DNA of 64,000 nucleotides from ZC4RG29 sp035304385 (GTDB taxonomy: Bacteria > Bacteroidota > Bacteroidia > Cytophagales > Cyclobacteriaceae). The position numbers and the translations under genes are program-made. How positions within the stretch are numbered: the first letter of the stretch is position 1; the number at the start of each line of letters is the position of its first letter. The notes under the pieces are model-generated. The model was given only the letters and a program-made list of their open reading frames with translations, was not told the origin of the DNA and did no database searches. Below, in pieces: positions 42,720-51,361 of this stretch. The DNA lies in assembly GCA_035304385.1 (NCBI GenBank), contig DATGQD010000030.1:1-64000 (forward strand), read 5' to 3'.

Positions 42720-43334
42720 ATGAGAATATTTGCCGTCGGTAGAAATTACGTCGAGCACATTGAGGAACTGAACAACCAGCGCCCGGATGAGCCTGTAATC
42801 TTTACCAAGCCCGATACGGCTCTTCTCAAAAATAATGCCCCCTTTTATTACCCCGACTTCTCCAGCGACGTCCACCATGAGGTGGAACTGATTCTTCGCA
42901 TCTCGAAGGACGGCAAAAACATTGTAGAGAAGTTTGCGCATAAGTATTACGATCGGATTGGCATAGGCATAGACTTCACAGCGCGTGACCTTCAATCAAA
43001 GCTTAAAGACAGAGGTTTACCCTGGGATATCGCCAAAGGGTTCGACAGCTCCGCGCCCATTTCAACACGCTTTATCCCGGTACAAGAGTTTAGCGATGTT
43101 AGAAACATAAACTTCCATCTTAATGTCGACGGCGTCCTGAAGCAGAAAGGGAATTCGTCGCTCATGCTATTTCCGTTCGATTACTTAATTTCGTATTTGT
43201 CGAGATTTTTTACACTGCGGGTTGGTGATTTAATTTTCACAGGAACCCCTAAGGGAGTTGGTCCTGTTACCATTGGGAATCTGTTGACGGCGTATATTGA
43301 AAATGAGAAGCTTTTGGAATTTGAAGTCCGGTAA
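42720..43334 (+). CDS. Fumarylacetoacetate hydrolase family protein
   Basis: A 204-residue FAH-family enzyme, the short form related to acylpyruvases and oxaloacetate decarboxylases (FAHD1-like). Metal ligands are expected at VGRNYVEH, HHEVELILRI and GIDFTARDLQ, all conserved; the C-terminal GDLIFTGTPKGVGPV is diagnostic. The exact substrate is uncertain. Its end overlaps the start of the M23 peptidase gene by 32 bp. Confidence 0.88.
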   Translation: MRIFAVGRNYVEHIEELNNQRPDEPVIFTKPDTALLKNNAPFYYPDFSSDVHHEVELILRISKDGKNIVEKFAHKYYDRIGIGIDFTARDLQSKLKDRGLPWDIAKGFDSSAPISTRFIPVQEFSDVRNINFHLNVDGVLKQKGNSSLMLFPFDYLISYLSRFFTLRVGDLIFTGTPKGVGPVTIGNLLTAYIENEKLLEFEVR

Positions 43335-45243
43335 CCTGGCGTTATTGGTTATTGGGATGACCGTGTCTGGCGCCAGGGCGCAGTACAGTGAACCGGAGAT
43401 GCGGTTTACACACGAGGAAAAGTACCTGTATCCCGTGAACCCAGGCAGCCCCGGCTCGCTCGCCGGGAACATGGGCGAGCTGCGCACGTCGCACTTCCAT
43501 TCAGGGATAGACATTCGCACCAATAACCAAATCGGTCTTCCGGTTGTGGCCAGCAAGTCGGGCTATGTCTCGCGAATAGGCATGAGCCCAAGCGGATTCG
43601 GCAACGTGATCTACGTTACCCATCCCGACGGCAACACAACCGTATACGCCCACCTCGACCGCTTCGTAGATCGGCTTGCCGAATACGTTAGAAAAGAACA
43701 ATACCGGAAAAAAACTTTTTACATCGATCTGCGCCCCACCAGAAACGCGTTCCCGGTTAAGCAAGGCGAGTTGATCGGGATCTCTGGAAACACGGGAAGC
43801 TCCGGTGGTCCTCACCTGCATTTTGATATTCGTGATCGCAACAATCACGCGCTTAACCCGCTGGACTTCGGCTTCGATGAGATCATCGACGAAATCCCTC
43901 CCGTTGTGGAGAAGGTAGCGCTGATCACCCTGGATCCTGACGCGCGCATCAACGACCGTTTTGGACGATTCGAGTTTTACGCCTATCGCAACGGCAACAC
44001 TTACTCACTTCGCACGCCGATACTCGCCCATGGAACGATCGGCATCGAGCTGCTTGCAAAAGACAAATTCAGGGCTCGCGATCCGTTCTTCGGCGGCGTT
44101 AACTTCATCGACGTACAGGTGAACGACAGACCGTTTTTTCGCCAGGCGATAGAAAAGATCGATATCACCGAATCGCGCCGTATTCACACGTTGATGAACT
44201 ACAAAACCCTGAACACCACCGGCAAGCGGTTTTACAAGCTTTATATCGACGATGGCAATACCCTGCCCTACTACAAGATGTCGCCCACAAAAGGTCATCT
44301 TAATGTTCAGGGCGAAGGGGATGTGCGGGTAGAAGTGAAGATGAAGGACTCTTTTGCCAACACCAGCACATTAAACCTCACACTGAGGCCCTCTCCTCCA
44401 ACGGAGCTCGTGAAGAACCTGCCTGCCGCAGGACCTTACCCAACGGGTGAAATTCTTGGTAACGTGCTCATGATCACCTCGCGCCCCGCGCCGGGTCCTG
44501 AGCAAAAGGCTTTTCTGTACGTCCGCGATGCCGTTGAAGAACTCGCGCCGGCATACGGCAACGAAGCCGGCGTCGTATACCTGGTTGATCTGAGAAAGAC
44601 ACTGCCCGACTCGGTAGTGGTTCACGATAAAACGTACGTCACGCATCTTCGCTCACGTATTCCTCCGTCTGTAGAATACAAATACTACAGCGACGACCTC
44701 AACATCACCTTCCCTGCCAGTGCGTTGTACGATACCTTGTACTTAAGCAGCTCTTACCGCTTTAATCCTTCCGACAGCACAGAGATCTATGTCATTGGCG
44801 ACAAGGATATACCCCTCCGAAGCAATATTTCGGTTTCGCTCAAGACCAAAAAGTTCTACCTTCGAAGCAAACAGATCGGAATCTACCGCGTGGAAGGCAA
44901 GAGGAGAACATACCTCGGCGGTGCGTTCACCAACGGAAGGATATCCTTCCAAACACGTGAGTTCGGAGAGTTCACCGTGCTCACCGACGATACGCCGCCG
45001 ACAATCCGCCCGGTGGCCGTCAACAGCACCGTCGCACGATTCCGGATCGGCGATGACCTTTCCGGCATCAGCACCTACGAGGCCACTATAGCAGGAGAAT
45101 GGTTGCTCATGCACTACGATGCCAAGTCGGGGTCGCTGTGGTCCGAAAAGCTGGAGAAATCCCTTCCACTAAAAGGTGAACTTGTACTCACCGTGCGCGA
45201 CAATGCCGGCAACGCGCAGGTCTACAAACAAACAATACCATAG
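43303..45243 (+). CDS. M23 family (LytM) metallopeptidase
   Basis: A 646-residue secreted protein; start at the ATG at 43303, with a signal peptide ending GARAQ. The LytM domain (about 55-190) keeps the zinc motif HFHSGIDI and HLHF (with GSSGGPH). The remaining 450 residues are beta-rich with no recognised motif and may bind the envelope. Predicted to cut peptidoglycan cross-links or regulate amidases. It overlaps the FAH gene and is followed after 7 bp by bcp. Confidence 0.88.
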   Translation: MRSFWNLKSGNLALLVIGMTVSGARAQYSEPEMRFTHEEKYLYPVNPGSPGSLAGNMGELRTSHFHSGIDIRTNNQIGLPVVASKSGYVSRIGMSPSGFGNVIYVTHPDGNTTVYAHLDRFVDRLAEYVRKEQYRKKTFYIDLRPTRNAFPVKQGELIGISGNTGSSGGPHLHFDIRDRNNHALNPLDFGFDEIIDEIPPVVEKVALITLDPDARINDRFGRFEFYAYRNGNTYSLRTPILAHGTIGIELLAKDKFRARDPFFGGVNFIDVQVNDRPFFRQAIEKIDITESRRIHTLMNYKTLNTTGKRFYKLYIDDGNTLPYYKMSPTKGHLNVQGEGDVRVEVKMKDSFANTSTLNLTLRPSPPTELVKNLPAAGPYPTGEILGNVLMITSRPAPGPEQKAFLYVRDAVEELAPAYGNEAGVVYLVDLRKTLPDSVVVHDKTYVTHLRSRIPPSVEYKYYSDDLNITFPASALYDTLYLSSSYRFNPSDSTEIYVIGDKDIPLRSNISVSLKTKKFYLRSKQIGIYRVEGKRRTYLGGAFTNGRISFQTREFGEFTVLTDDTPPTIRPVAVNSTVARFRIGDDLSGISTYEATIAGEWLLMHYDAKSGSLWSEKLEKSLPLKGELVLTVRDNAGNAQVYKQTIP

Positions 45244-45250
45244 ACAGAAC

Positions 45251-45703
45251 ATGGAACTGAAGCCAGGCGACAAGGCGCCCGACTTTACCACGACCGACCA
45301 GGACGGCAGAAAGGTCAAATTATCTTCGTTGCGCGGAAAGAAAGTCGTGTTGTACTTCTACCCCCGCAACATGACACCCGGATGTACGGCCGAAGCCTGC
45401 AACTTGCGGGACAATTACCGCGCGCTAACCCGGGCCGGCTATGAAGTTTTGGGAATAAGCACCGATTCTGAGCAATCGCACCAGAAATTTATCGCGAAAG
45501 AACGCCTCCCCTTCCGGCTCTTGTCGGATACCGACAAAACCGTTCACAACCTGTATGGGACCTGGGTGGAGAAGAAGCTGTACGGCCGAAAATACATGGG
45601 GACAGCCCGTAAGACCTTTGTTATCGACGAAAAGGGCATCATCGAGCGCATCATCGACAAGGTAAAGACAAAGGACCACGCAGCGCAGATCCTTGAAAAA
45701 TAG
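45251..45703 (+). CDS. bcp: Thioredoxin-dependent peroxiredoxin, Bcp/PrxQ type
   Basis: Reduces hydrogen and alkyl peroxides. About 150 residues from the ATG at 45251 (MELKPGDKAPDF); the frame is open earlier but only inside the M23 gene. The peroxidatic cysteine is Cys45 in TPGCTAEAC and the resolving cysteine is Cys50, the spacing of the atypical two-Cys PrxQ type. It lies 7 bp after the M23 gene and so is probably in its transcript. Confidence 0.95.
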   Translation: MELKPGDKAPDFTTTDQDGRKVKLSSLRGKKVVLYFYPRNMTPGCTAEACNLRDNYRALTRAGYEVLGISTDSEQSHQKFIAKERLPFRLLSDTDKTVHNLYGTWVEKKLYGRKYMGTARKTFVIDEKGIIERIIDKVKTKDHAAQILEK

Positions 45704-45778
45704 TTGCAGACGCACATGCAGTCGCGAGGGTAACCGGTCCATCTGCTCCTAAAATTTGCAGCATCCTCATCGGGCCAT

Positions 45779-45786
45779 TATATTCG
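45779..45786 (+). promoter_or_regulatory. Promoter of the transketolase N-half gene
   Basis: TTTG (ending at 45758), a 20-nt spacer and TATATTCG (one mismatch), 16 nt before the ATG at 45802. Confidence 0.45.
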
Positions 45787-45801
45787 CGCAAACAATAACC
45801 A

Positions 45802-46650
45802 ATGGCCCAACCCGATCTAGATAAACTGAAGAAAATCTGTACACAAATCCGTCGCGATATTGTTCGCATGGTTCACGCCTGCCAGTCGGGACACCCTGGA
45901 GGCTCTCTCGGATGCACGGAATTCTTCGTAGCCCTGTACTTCCACATAATGAAGCACGATCCTAAGTTCAATATGGAAGGACATGGGGAAGATCTTTTCT
46001 TCCTGTCAAACGGGCACATCTCCCCTGTCTGGTACGCTACCCTCGCCCGGTCCGGATACTTCGAGGTCTCTGAATTGTCGACATTCCGGCGCATTAACTC
46101 GAGGTTGCAGGGCCACCCGGCAACCCATGAAGGTTTACCGGGTATCAGAGTGGCCTCCGGTTCGCTGGGACAGGGATTGTCTGTCGCTATCGGCGCCGCA
46201 CAGGCGAAAAAGCTTAACGGTGACGACCGGCTCGTCTATGTCTTAATGGGCGACGGCGAGCAGAACGAAGGCCAGATCTGGGAGGCGGCCACCTATGCGG
46301 TACACCATAAAGTGGATAATCTTATTGCCACCATCGACCATAATGGCCAACAGATTGACGGCCCTACGAAGGAGGTGCTCGACCTCCGCGACCTTCGCAA
46401 GAAGTACGAAGCTTTCGGTTGGGAAGTCCAGGAATTTGATGGAAACAATCTCGAAGAAACGATCAAGTCCCTGGAAAATGCGCGCGCACTCGCACGGCGT
46501 GGCAAGCCCGTAGTCAACGTCATGAATACCGTGATGGGCAAGGGCGTCGACTTCATGGAAGGCTCACACAAGTGGCACGGCATCGCCCCCGACGACGCCC
46601 AACTGAGCCAGGCGCTGGCTCAACTGGAAGAGACGATTGGCGACTACTAA
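45802..46650 (+). CDS. Transketolase, N-terminal (TPP-binding) subunit
   Basis: One half of a split transketolase (pentose phosphate pathway; two-carbon transfer between sugar phosphates). It is 282 residues with CQSGHPGGSLGCTEF, the TPP/Mg motif GDGEQNEGQIWEA and IDHNGQQIDG. The C-terminal half is encoded at 48247-49209, separated by a VWA gene that begins before or just after this stop codon. Confidence 0.95.
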   Translation: MAQPDLDKLKKICTQIRRDIVRMVHACQSGHPGGSLGCTEFFVALYFHIMKHDPKFNMEGHGEDLFFLSNGHISPVWYATLARSGYFEVSELSTFRRINSRLQGHPATHEGLPGIRVASGSLGQGLSVAIGAAQAKKLNGDDRLVYVLMGDGEQNEGQIWEAATYAVHHKVDNLIATIDHNGQQIDGPTKEVLDLRDLRKKYEAFGWEVQEFDGNNLEETIKSLENARALARRGKPVVNVMNTVMGKGVDFMEGSHKWHGIAPDDAQLSQALAQLEETIGDY

Positions 46651-46741
46651 GTCGCGGATACCGGCACTCTTCTTGCACTATGACACGGAAACGCCAGGGG
46701 CGTTCGTTATACTCTTGAAGAAGGTATTTTTCCCGTTTCAG

Positions 46742-48124
46742 GTGCGGTATTTAACGTTTTTTGTCGCGGTAATCGTCATCGTGGCGGCATCGGCATCGTC
46801 GCTGCTGGCACAACGTAAGGTTCAGCAAAAAGTACCCGAACGCACGCGTATCCTCTTCCTCCTGGATGGTTCCGGTTCGATGATGGGCATATGGAACAAC
46901 GAGGAGTCTCGCATCGACGTCGCCAAACGCATCCTCACGCGCCTGGTGGATTCACTGCGGGCCAACGAAAACCTGGAACTCGCCCTGCGGGTATATGGCC
47001 ACCGTTATCACCGGCAATCCAACAACTGCCAGGATACCAAGCTTGAAGTTCCCTTCGGTCCCCGCAATCACGACCAGATCATCGACAAGCTAAAAGAGAT
47101 CGTTCCCAAAGGCGTAACGCCCATCACCTATTCGCTGCTTCAGGCGGCCACAGACTTTCCCGTCAGTCCCGGGTACCGCAACATTCTCATCCTGATCACC
47201 GATGGTGTTGAATCGTGTGAGGGAGACCCGTGCGCAACGTCTATTGAACTGCAACGACGCGGCGTGTTCCTCCGGCCCTTCATCATCGGATTGGGCTTGC
47301 AGGGTGGAAAAGCGCTTGAATGTGCAGGACAATATTTTGACTCCGGTAACTCGGGAAGTTTCAATAAGGTACTCAACGACGCGATTCAGACAACCTTCTC
47401 AACCACCAGCGTGAGCGTTGAACTTCTCGACAAGGACGGTAAGCCCAATGAAACCAACATTGACGTATCCTTTCTCAACGGGATGACCGGCACTCCGTTT
47501 TACGAGTTCGTTCACTACCTGGATGCCAGGGGTCGCCCCGATTCCGTTAACATTGATCCCGTTAACAGTTACACCGTCGTTGTCAACACCGTACCGCCGG
47601 TCGTGCGGACGAACGTGAGCATTGTTAACGGCCGGCACAACGTCATATCCGTGCCGGTTCCCCAGGGAAATCTCATCGTCAAGCAAGACGGCCGTCGCGC
47701 GGGCTTTCAGGTGGTGGTCCGGACCGTTAACGATCACAAGATCATCAACACACAGGTGGCTAACGAGTCATTCCGATACCTTGCGGGTACTTACCGCATT
47801 GAGACGCTCACCCTCCCCAGGCGTCAGTTCGATGTCGTCATAGAGCCCGATAAGACCCGGACGATCGAGTTACCCGCCCCCGGACTCGTCAATATTAACA
47901 CGGTATCACAGGGATACGGCAGCCTTTTCGAGATTATGGAAGACGGCACCGAACAGTGGGTATGCCACCTGGACCCCAACCGTTCCCAGCACAGCCTCAC
48001 GCTCCTGCCGGGAAAATACAAGGTCGCTTTCCGCGTGCGCGACTCGGGCGGCAGCAAATATACCGGTATCAAAGTATTTGAACTCTCGAGGGGGCAGACG
48101 ATGAACCTTTCTGTCTTCGAGTGA
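46742..48124 (+). CDS. Secreted VWA-domain protein
   Basis: About 460 residues with a signal peptide (YLTFFVAVIVIVAASASSLLAQ) directly after a GTG at 46742. Other possible starts are TTG at 46715 and 46637, the latter overlapping the transketolase gene. The von Willebrand A domain (about 30-215) keeps the metal site DGSGSM (Asp42, Ser44, Ser46). A C-terminal half of beta-sandwich repeats follows (GNLIVKQDGRRAGFQ and similar). Predicted to bind a protein partner via Mg2+; role unknown. It sits between the transketolase halves. Confidence 0.82.
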   Translation: MRYLTFFVAVIVIVAASASSLLAQRKVQQKVPERTRILFLLDGSGSMMGIWNNEESRIDVAKRILTRLVDSLRANENLELALRVYGHRYHRQSNNCQDTKLEVPFGPRNHDQIIDKLKEIVPKGVTPITYSLLQAATDFPVSPGYRNILILITDGVESCEGDPCATSIELQRRGVFLRPFIIGLGLQGGKALECAGQYFDSGNSGSFNKVLNDAIQTTFSTTSVSVELLDKDGKPNETNIDVSFLNGMTGTPFYEFVHYLDARGRPDSVNIDPVNSYTVVVNTVPPVVRTNVSIVNGRHNVISVPVPQGNLIVKQDGRRAGFQVVVRTVNDHKIINTQVANESFRYLAGTYRIETLTLPRRQFDVVIEPDKTRTIELPAPGLVNINTVSQGYGSLFEIMEDGTEQWVCHLDPNRSQHSLTLLPGKYKVAFRVRDSGGSKYTGIKVFELSRGQTMNLSVFE

Positions 48125-48183
48125 CGCCTGACCTCCGGTTGCGCAGATTTCAACGACGTAATTTGCTCACGCGCTGGAAGAAA

Positions 48184-48198
48184 CGGAAATAATTTCCG
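48184..48198. promoter_or_regulatory. Palindrome upstream of the transketolase C-half
   Basis: CGGAAAT-A-ATTTCCG is a perfect 15-bp palindrome, extended outward by GAAA and TTTC. It lies 49 bases before the ATG at 48247 and looks like a dimeric repressor or activator site. Confidence 0.4.
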
Positions 48199-48246
48199 AC
48201 TTTCGCGGCAACTCAATTTTAATCGAAATTCTTTCAGGCTGATTCC

Positions 48247-49209
48247 ATGGCGACAAAATTTACGTACACCGAGAAGAAAGACACACGTTCCGGCTTTGGC
48301 GCCGGCTTGCTTGAAGTAGGCAGGAAACATTCCAATGTGGTTGGACTGTGCGCCGACCTGCTCGGATCCATGAAGATGGGCGATTTTAAGAAGGAATTTC
48401 CCGACCGGTTCTTTCAGGTCGGAATTGCCGAAGCCAATATGATGGGTCTGGCAGCTGGAATGGCTACCGTGGGCAAAATCCCCTTTACAGGAACGTTCGC
48501 GAATTTCTCCACAGGACGCGTGTATGATCAGATACGGCAATCGATCGCATATTCCAACAAGAACGTGAAGATTTGCGCTTCGCACGCCGGCCTGACGCTC
48601 GGGGAAGACGGCGCCACCCACCAGATTCTCGAAGACATTGGCATGATGAAAATGCTGCCCGGGATGACCGTGATCGTGCCGTGCGACTACAATCAGACCA
48701 AGGCCGCGACAATCGCCCTGGGCGAGCACGTCGGGCCGACCTATCTCCGGTTCGGACGTCCGAGCTGGCCTATTTTCACCGACCCTGACAAGCCGTTCAC
48801 CATCGGCAAGGCCGATACGCTCCTTCAAGGCAGCGATGTCACAATATTTGCGTGCGGCCACATGGTGTGGATTGCCATCGAGGCAGAAGCTGCGCTGGCT
48901 GAAATGGGGATCAGTGTCGAATTGATTAATGTTCATACGATAAAGCCGCTGGACGTCGAAGCTATTCTTGCTTCGGTACAAAAGACCGGCTGCGCCGTCA
49001 CCTGCGAAGAACACCAGATCAACGGTGGCCTTGGCGATTCGGTCGCCCAGGTCCTCAGTCGTTTTCATCCTGCGCCGCTCGAGATGGTAGCCGTAAACGA
49101 CAGCTTCGGCGAGAGCGGACAACCGCTCGAACTGCTGGAGAAATACGGGCTCAACACCCAGGCTATCGTTTCCGCCGTGCAGCGGTCGATAGCCCGGAAG
49201 AAAGCCTGA
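48247..49209 (+). CDS. Transketolase, C-terminal subunit
   Basis: Second half of the split transketolase, 320 residues: pyrimidine-binding domain (FQVGIAEANMMGLAAGMA, the conserved Glu in it) and C-terminal domain (GADTLLQGSDVTIF-like, VINVHTIKPLD, CEEHQINGGLGD). It must pair with the product of 45802-46650 to form the active site. The gap before it contains a 15-bp palindrome. Confidence 0.95.
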   Translation: MATKFTYTEKKDTRSGFGAGLLEVGRKHSNVVGLCADLLGSMKMGDFKKEFPDRFFQVGIAEANMMGLAAGMATVGKIPFTGTFANFSTGRVYDQIRQSIAYSNKNVKICASHAGLTLGEDGATHQILEDIGMMKMLPGMTVIVPCDYNQTKAATIALGEHVGPTYLRFGRPSWPIFTDPDKPFTIGKADTLLQGSDVTIFACGHMVWIAIEAEAALAEMGISVELINVHTIKPLDVEAILASVQKTGCAVTCEEHQINGGLGDSVAQVLSRFHPAPLEMVAVNDSFGESGQPLELLEKYGLNTQAIVSAVQRSIARKKA

Positions 49210-49289
49210 CTTTGAAGTGCAAGGAGCCGGTTTGCAGGACGTAATCCGGCATGGGCACAGTGATCGTTCTTACCCAAATTGACCGCCCA

Positions 49290-49733
49290 ATGGAAATCGA
49301 CGTAAAGAGCGCCCCTATTCGCGACACCGAAAGCTTTGAAGCCTTTCGCGAACTGCTGCGATCGGTAAATCTTCCCTGCGACGACCTCTCCCTGGACCGC
49401 CATCTCCTTATCGGTTACTATGAGGACGACAGGTTGATCGGTACAGGCGCTTTAGAACTCTTCGGATCCTATGCCCTGCTGCGATCGCTCGCAGTAAAGG
49501 ACGCCCTGCGCGGCCGCATGTTGGGATCGCGGATCACGGATGAACTCATCGAACTCGCGAGGGAAAACAAGATTACCCACATATATCTTTTAACCGAAAC
49601 GGCGCGTCTGTTTTTCAAACGAAAGGGATTCGTCGAAGTCGACCGAAACGACGTCCCGGCAGAAGTGCAGGCATCCTCGGAATTCTCGGGCGTATGCAGC
49701 GACAGCGCCGTGTGTATGGTGAAGGCGTTGTAG
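49290..49733 (+). CDS. GNAT family N-acetyltransferase (ArsN1-like)
   Basis: About 147 residues from the ATG at 49290 (160 from the ATG at 49251). The GNAT fold is visible: LIGYYEDDRLIGTGAL, LRSLAVKDALRGRMLGSRI (acetyl-CoA loop region) and a C-terminal VPAEVQASSEFSGVCSDSA. The last motif recalls ArsN1-type acetyltransferases of arsenic-related compounds, but no arsenic gene is near, so the substrate is left open. Confidence 0.82.
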   Translation: MEIDVKSAPIRDTESFEAFRELLRSVNLPCDDLSLDRHLLIGYYEDDRLIGTGALELFGSYALLRSLAVKDALRGRMLGSRITDELIELARENKITHIYLLTETARLFFKRKGFVEVDRNDVPAEVQASSEFSGVCSDSAVCMVKAL

Positions 49734-49763
49734 GTGAAGTGCAATTGAAAACTCTCAATACTA

Positions 49764-50993
49764 TTGGCCACTGAATTATCATATCCGAAGAATCGGATCA
49801 ACATGCTCCTTCTCGAAAATGTCCATCCCGTTGCCGAGGCCCGGCTACGGGAAGAAGGATTCAACGTAGAGACGGTGGGAAAAGCGTTGTCGGAAGATGA
49901 ATTGTGTGAGCGCATCCGCGATGTGTCGGTGCTCGGCATCCGGTCGAAGACACAGGTAACGCGTCGCGTACTCGACCATGCGAATCGCCTCATGGTGATC
50001 GGCGCATTCTGTATCGGTACCAATCAGATTGACCTGAAAACAGCGACCGAAAAGGGCATCGCTGTCTTCAACGCCCCCTTCAGCAATACCCGCTCGGTAG
50101 TGGAGCTGGCTGTTGCCGAAATGATCATGCTCATTCGCAACATTCCCGACAAAGCTGCTAAGATGCATCAGGGCGTGTGGGAAAAGTCGGCCAAAGGAAG
50201 CCACGAAATACGCGGAAAGAATCTGGGCATTATCGGATACGGCAATATCGGTACGCAACTTTCCGTATTGGCAGAAGCCCTCGGGATGAAGGTGCTGTAT
50301 TACGATCGCGAAGAAAAGCTCGCGCTGGGTAATGCCGTAAAGTGCCGGAGCATGGGCGAGTTGCTGGAAGAGGCTGACATCATCTCCCTGCATGTCGACG
50401 GACGCAAATCCAACGTCAACATGATCGGGCCGCGCGAGTTTCAGCAAATGAAGGACGGCGTAATATTCCTGAATCTGAGTCGCGGCCATATCGTCGATAT
50501 TCAAGCGCTCAAAGACAGCATCCTGTCGGGCAAAGTTGCCGGCTGCGGCATCGACGTGTTTCCGGAGGAGCCCGCGAGCAACGCTGAAGAATTCGTGTCT
50601 CCGCTTCGTGGTCTTCCCAATACAATTCTCACACCGCACATTGGCGGGAGTACATCGGAAGCACAGGAAAACATCGGCTACTTTGTACCGGCCAAGATTG
50701 CAGACTATATCAATACGGGCAGCACGTCAAACAGCGTCAACTTCCCCAACCTCACACTGCCGACGTTAAAGAATGCGCACCGGCTGATCCATATTCACGA
50801 GAACGTTCCTGGCGTGCTGGCGCGCATCAACCACCTGCTGGCCGATAGCGGGATTAACATCGTTGGGCAATACCTGAAAACGAACGAGCAAATCGGTTAT
50901 GTGATTACCGATATCGACAAGGCTTACGACAAAGAAGTGATTAAGGCGCTGCGCAAGATGGACAACACGATAAAGTTCAGAGTATTGTACTGA
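49764..50993 (+). CDS. serA: D-3-phosphoglycerate dehydrogenase SerA
   Basis: First step of serine synthesis (3-phosphoglycerate to 3-phosphohydroxypyruvate, NAD-dependent). It is 409 residues with a C-terminal ACT domain for serine feedback (about 335-409, IHENVPGVLARINHLLAD). NAD loop GYGNIG, catalytic Arg in NLSRGH, Glu in FPEEP and His in TPHIGGST are present. I keep the TTG start at 49764 because the SYPKNRI... segment aligns with the N-terminus of known SerA; an ATG at 49803 is the alternative. A SerC-like gene follows 370 bp on. Confidence 0.95.
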   Translation: MATELSYPKNRINMLLLENVHPVAEARLREEGFNVETVGKALSEDELCERIRDVSVLGIRSKTQVTRRVLDHANRLMVIGAFCIGTNQIDLKTATEKGIAVFNAPFSNTRSVVELAVAEMIMLIRNIPDKAAKMHQGVWEKSAKGSHEIRGKNLGIIGYGNIGTQLSVLAEALGMKVLYYDREEKLALGNAVKCRSMGELLEEADIISLHVDGRKSNVNMIGPREFQQMKDGVIFLNLSRGHIVDIQALKDSILSGKVAGCGIDVFPEEPASNAEEFVSPLRGLPNTILTPHIGGSTSEAQENIGYFVPAKIADYINTGSTSNSVNFPNLTLPTLKNAHRLIHIHENVPGVLARINHLLADSGINIVGQYLKTNEQIGYVITDIDKAYDKEVIKALRKMDNTIKFRVLY

Positions 50994-51025
50994 TTGCGCG
51001 GAAGTGTTTTTACCCAGGTAAAGGC

Positions 51026-51209
51026 AAAAAAAAAGAACCCACAGGACCCGGAGAGGTGTTTCTGAACCTCATAAAAGACAGGTTTTGAGCTGCCCTCAGT
51101 CGCAACCTTCCACTGTTATCCTGCTTTTAGGGCGAGGCCCCGAGAAAGTCGGGGTGAGGCCTGGTTTTGGCAAAGGACTTCACTCGGTATTGTTTTTCGT
51201 GTTAGGTTC
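51026..51209 (-). ncRNA. Candidate small structured RNA (6S-sized)
   Basis: The 368-bp serA to SerC-like gap has no protein gene. On the minus strand a CACGTTTG box (51219-51212) precedes a predicted RNA start near 51209. Its first bases GAACC pair with GGTTC (51039-51035), followed by CAC/GTG, ACC and GAG/CTC pairs. A GC-rich hairpin lies inside (CCCCGA/TCGGGG, 51138-51154). The RNA ends in nine U (51034-51026). Length about 180 nt, closing stem, open middle and internal stem fit 6S RNA, but I cannot confirm the family. Confidence 0.45.
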
Positions 51210-51346
51210 AGCAAACGTGTCCCGGATCCGAGTGGATTCACCGCTAAAATACGACAATAATGATTTAGCCCGACTCTTGATAAATTTCTAATTTTTCAAC
51301 AAGCACGAAGAAACCCCAAACGCTCCCAGTCAGCCTCGAAAAATCG

Positions 51347-51354
51347 TACCTTTC
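51347..51354 (+). promoter_or_regulatory. Candidate -7 box of the SerC-like gene
   Basis: TACCTTTC (one mismatch to TAnnTTTG) ends 7 nt before the ATG at 51362; the mRNA would be nearly leaderless. Confidence 0.35.
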
Positions 51355-51361
51355 GGACGCC

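Noticed and set aside
47824..49122. 432-codon minus-strand frame across the VWA gene end and the transketolase C-half
   Set aside because: Both plus-strand genes are clearly real; the minus frame is a codon-bias shadow.
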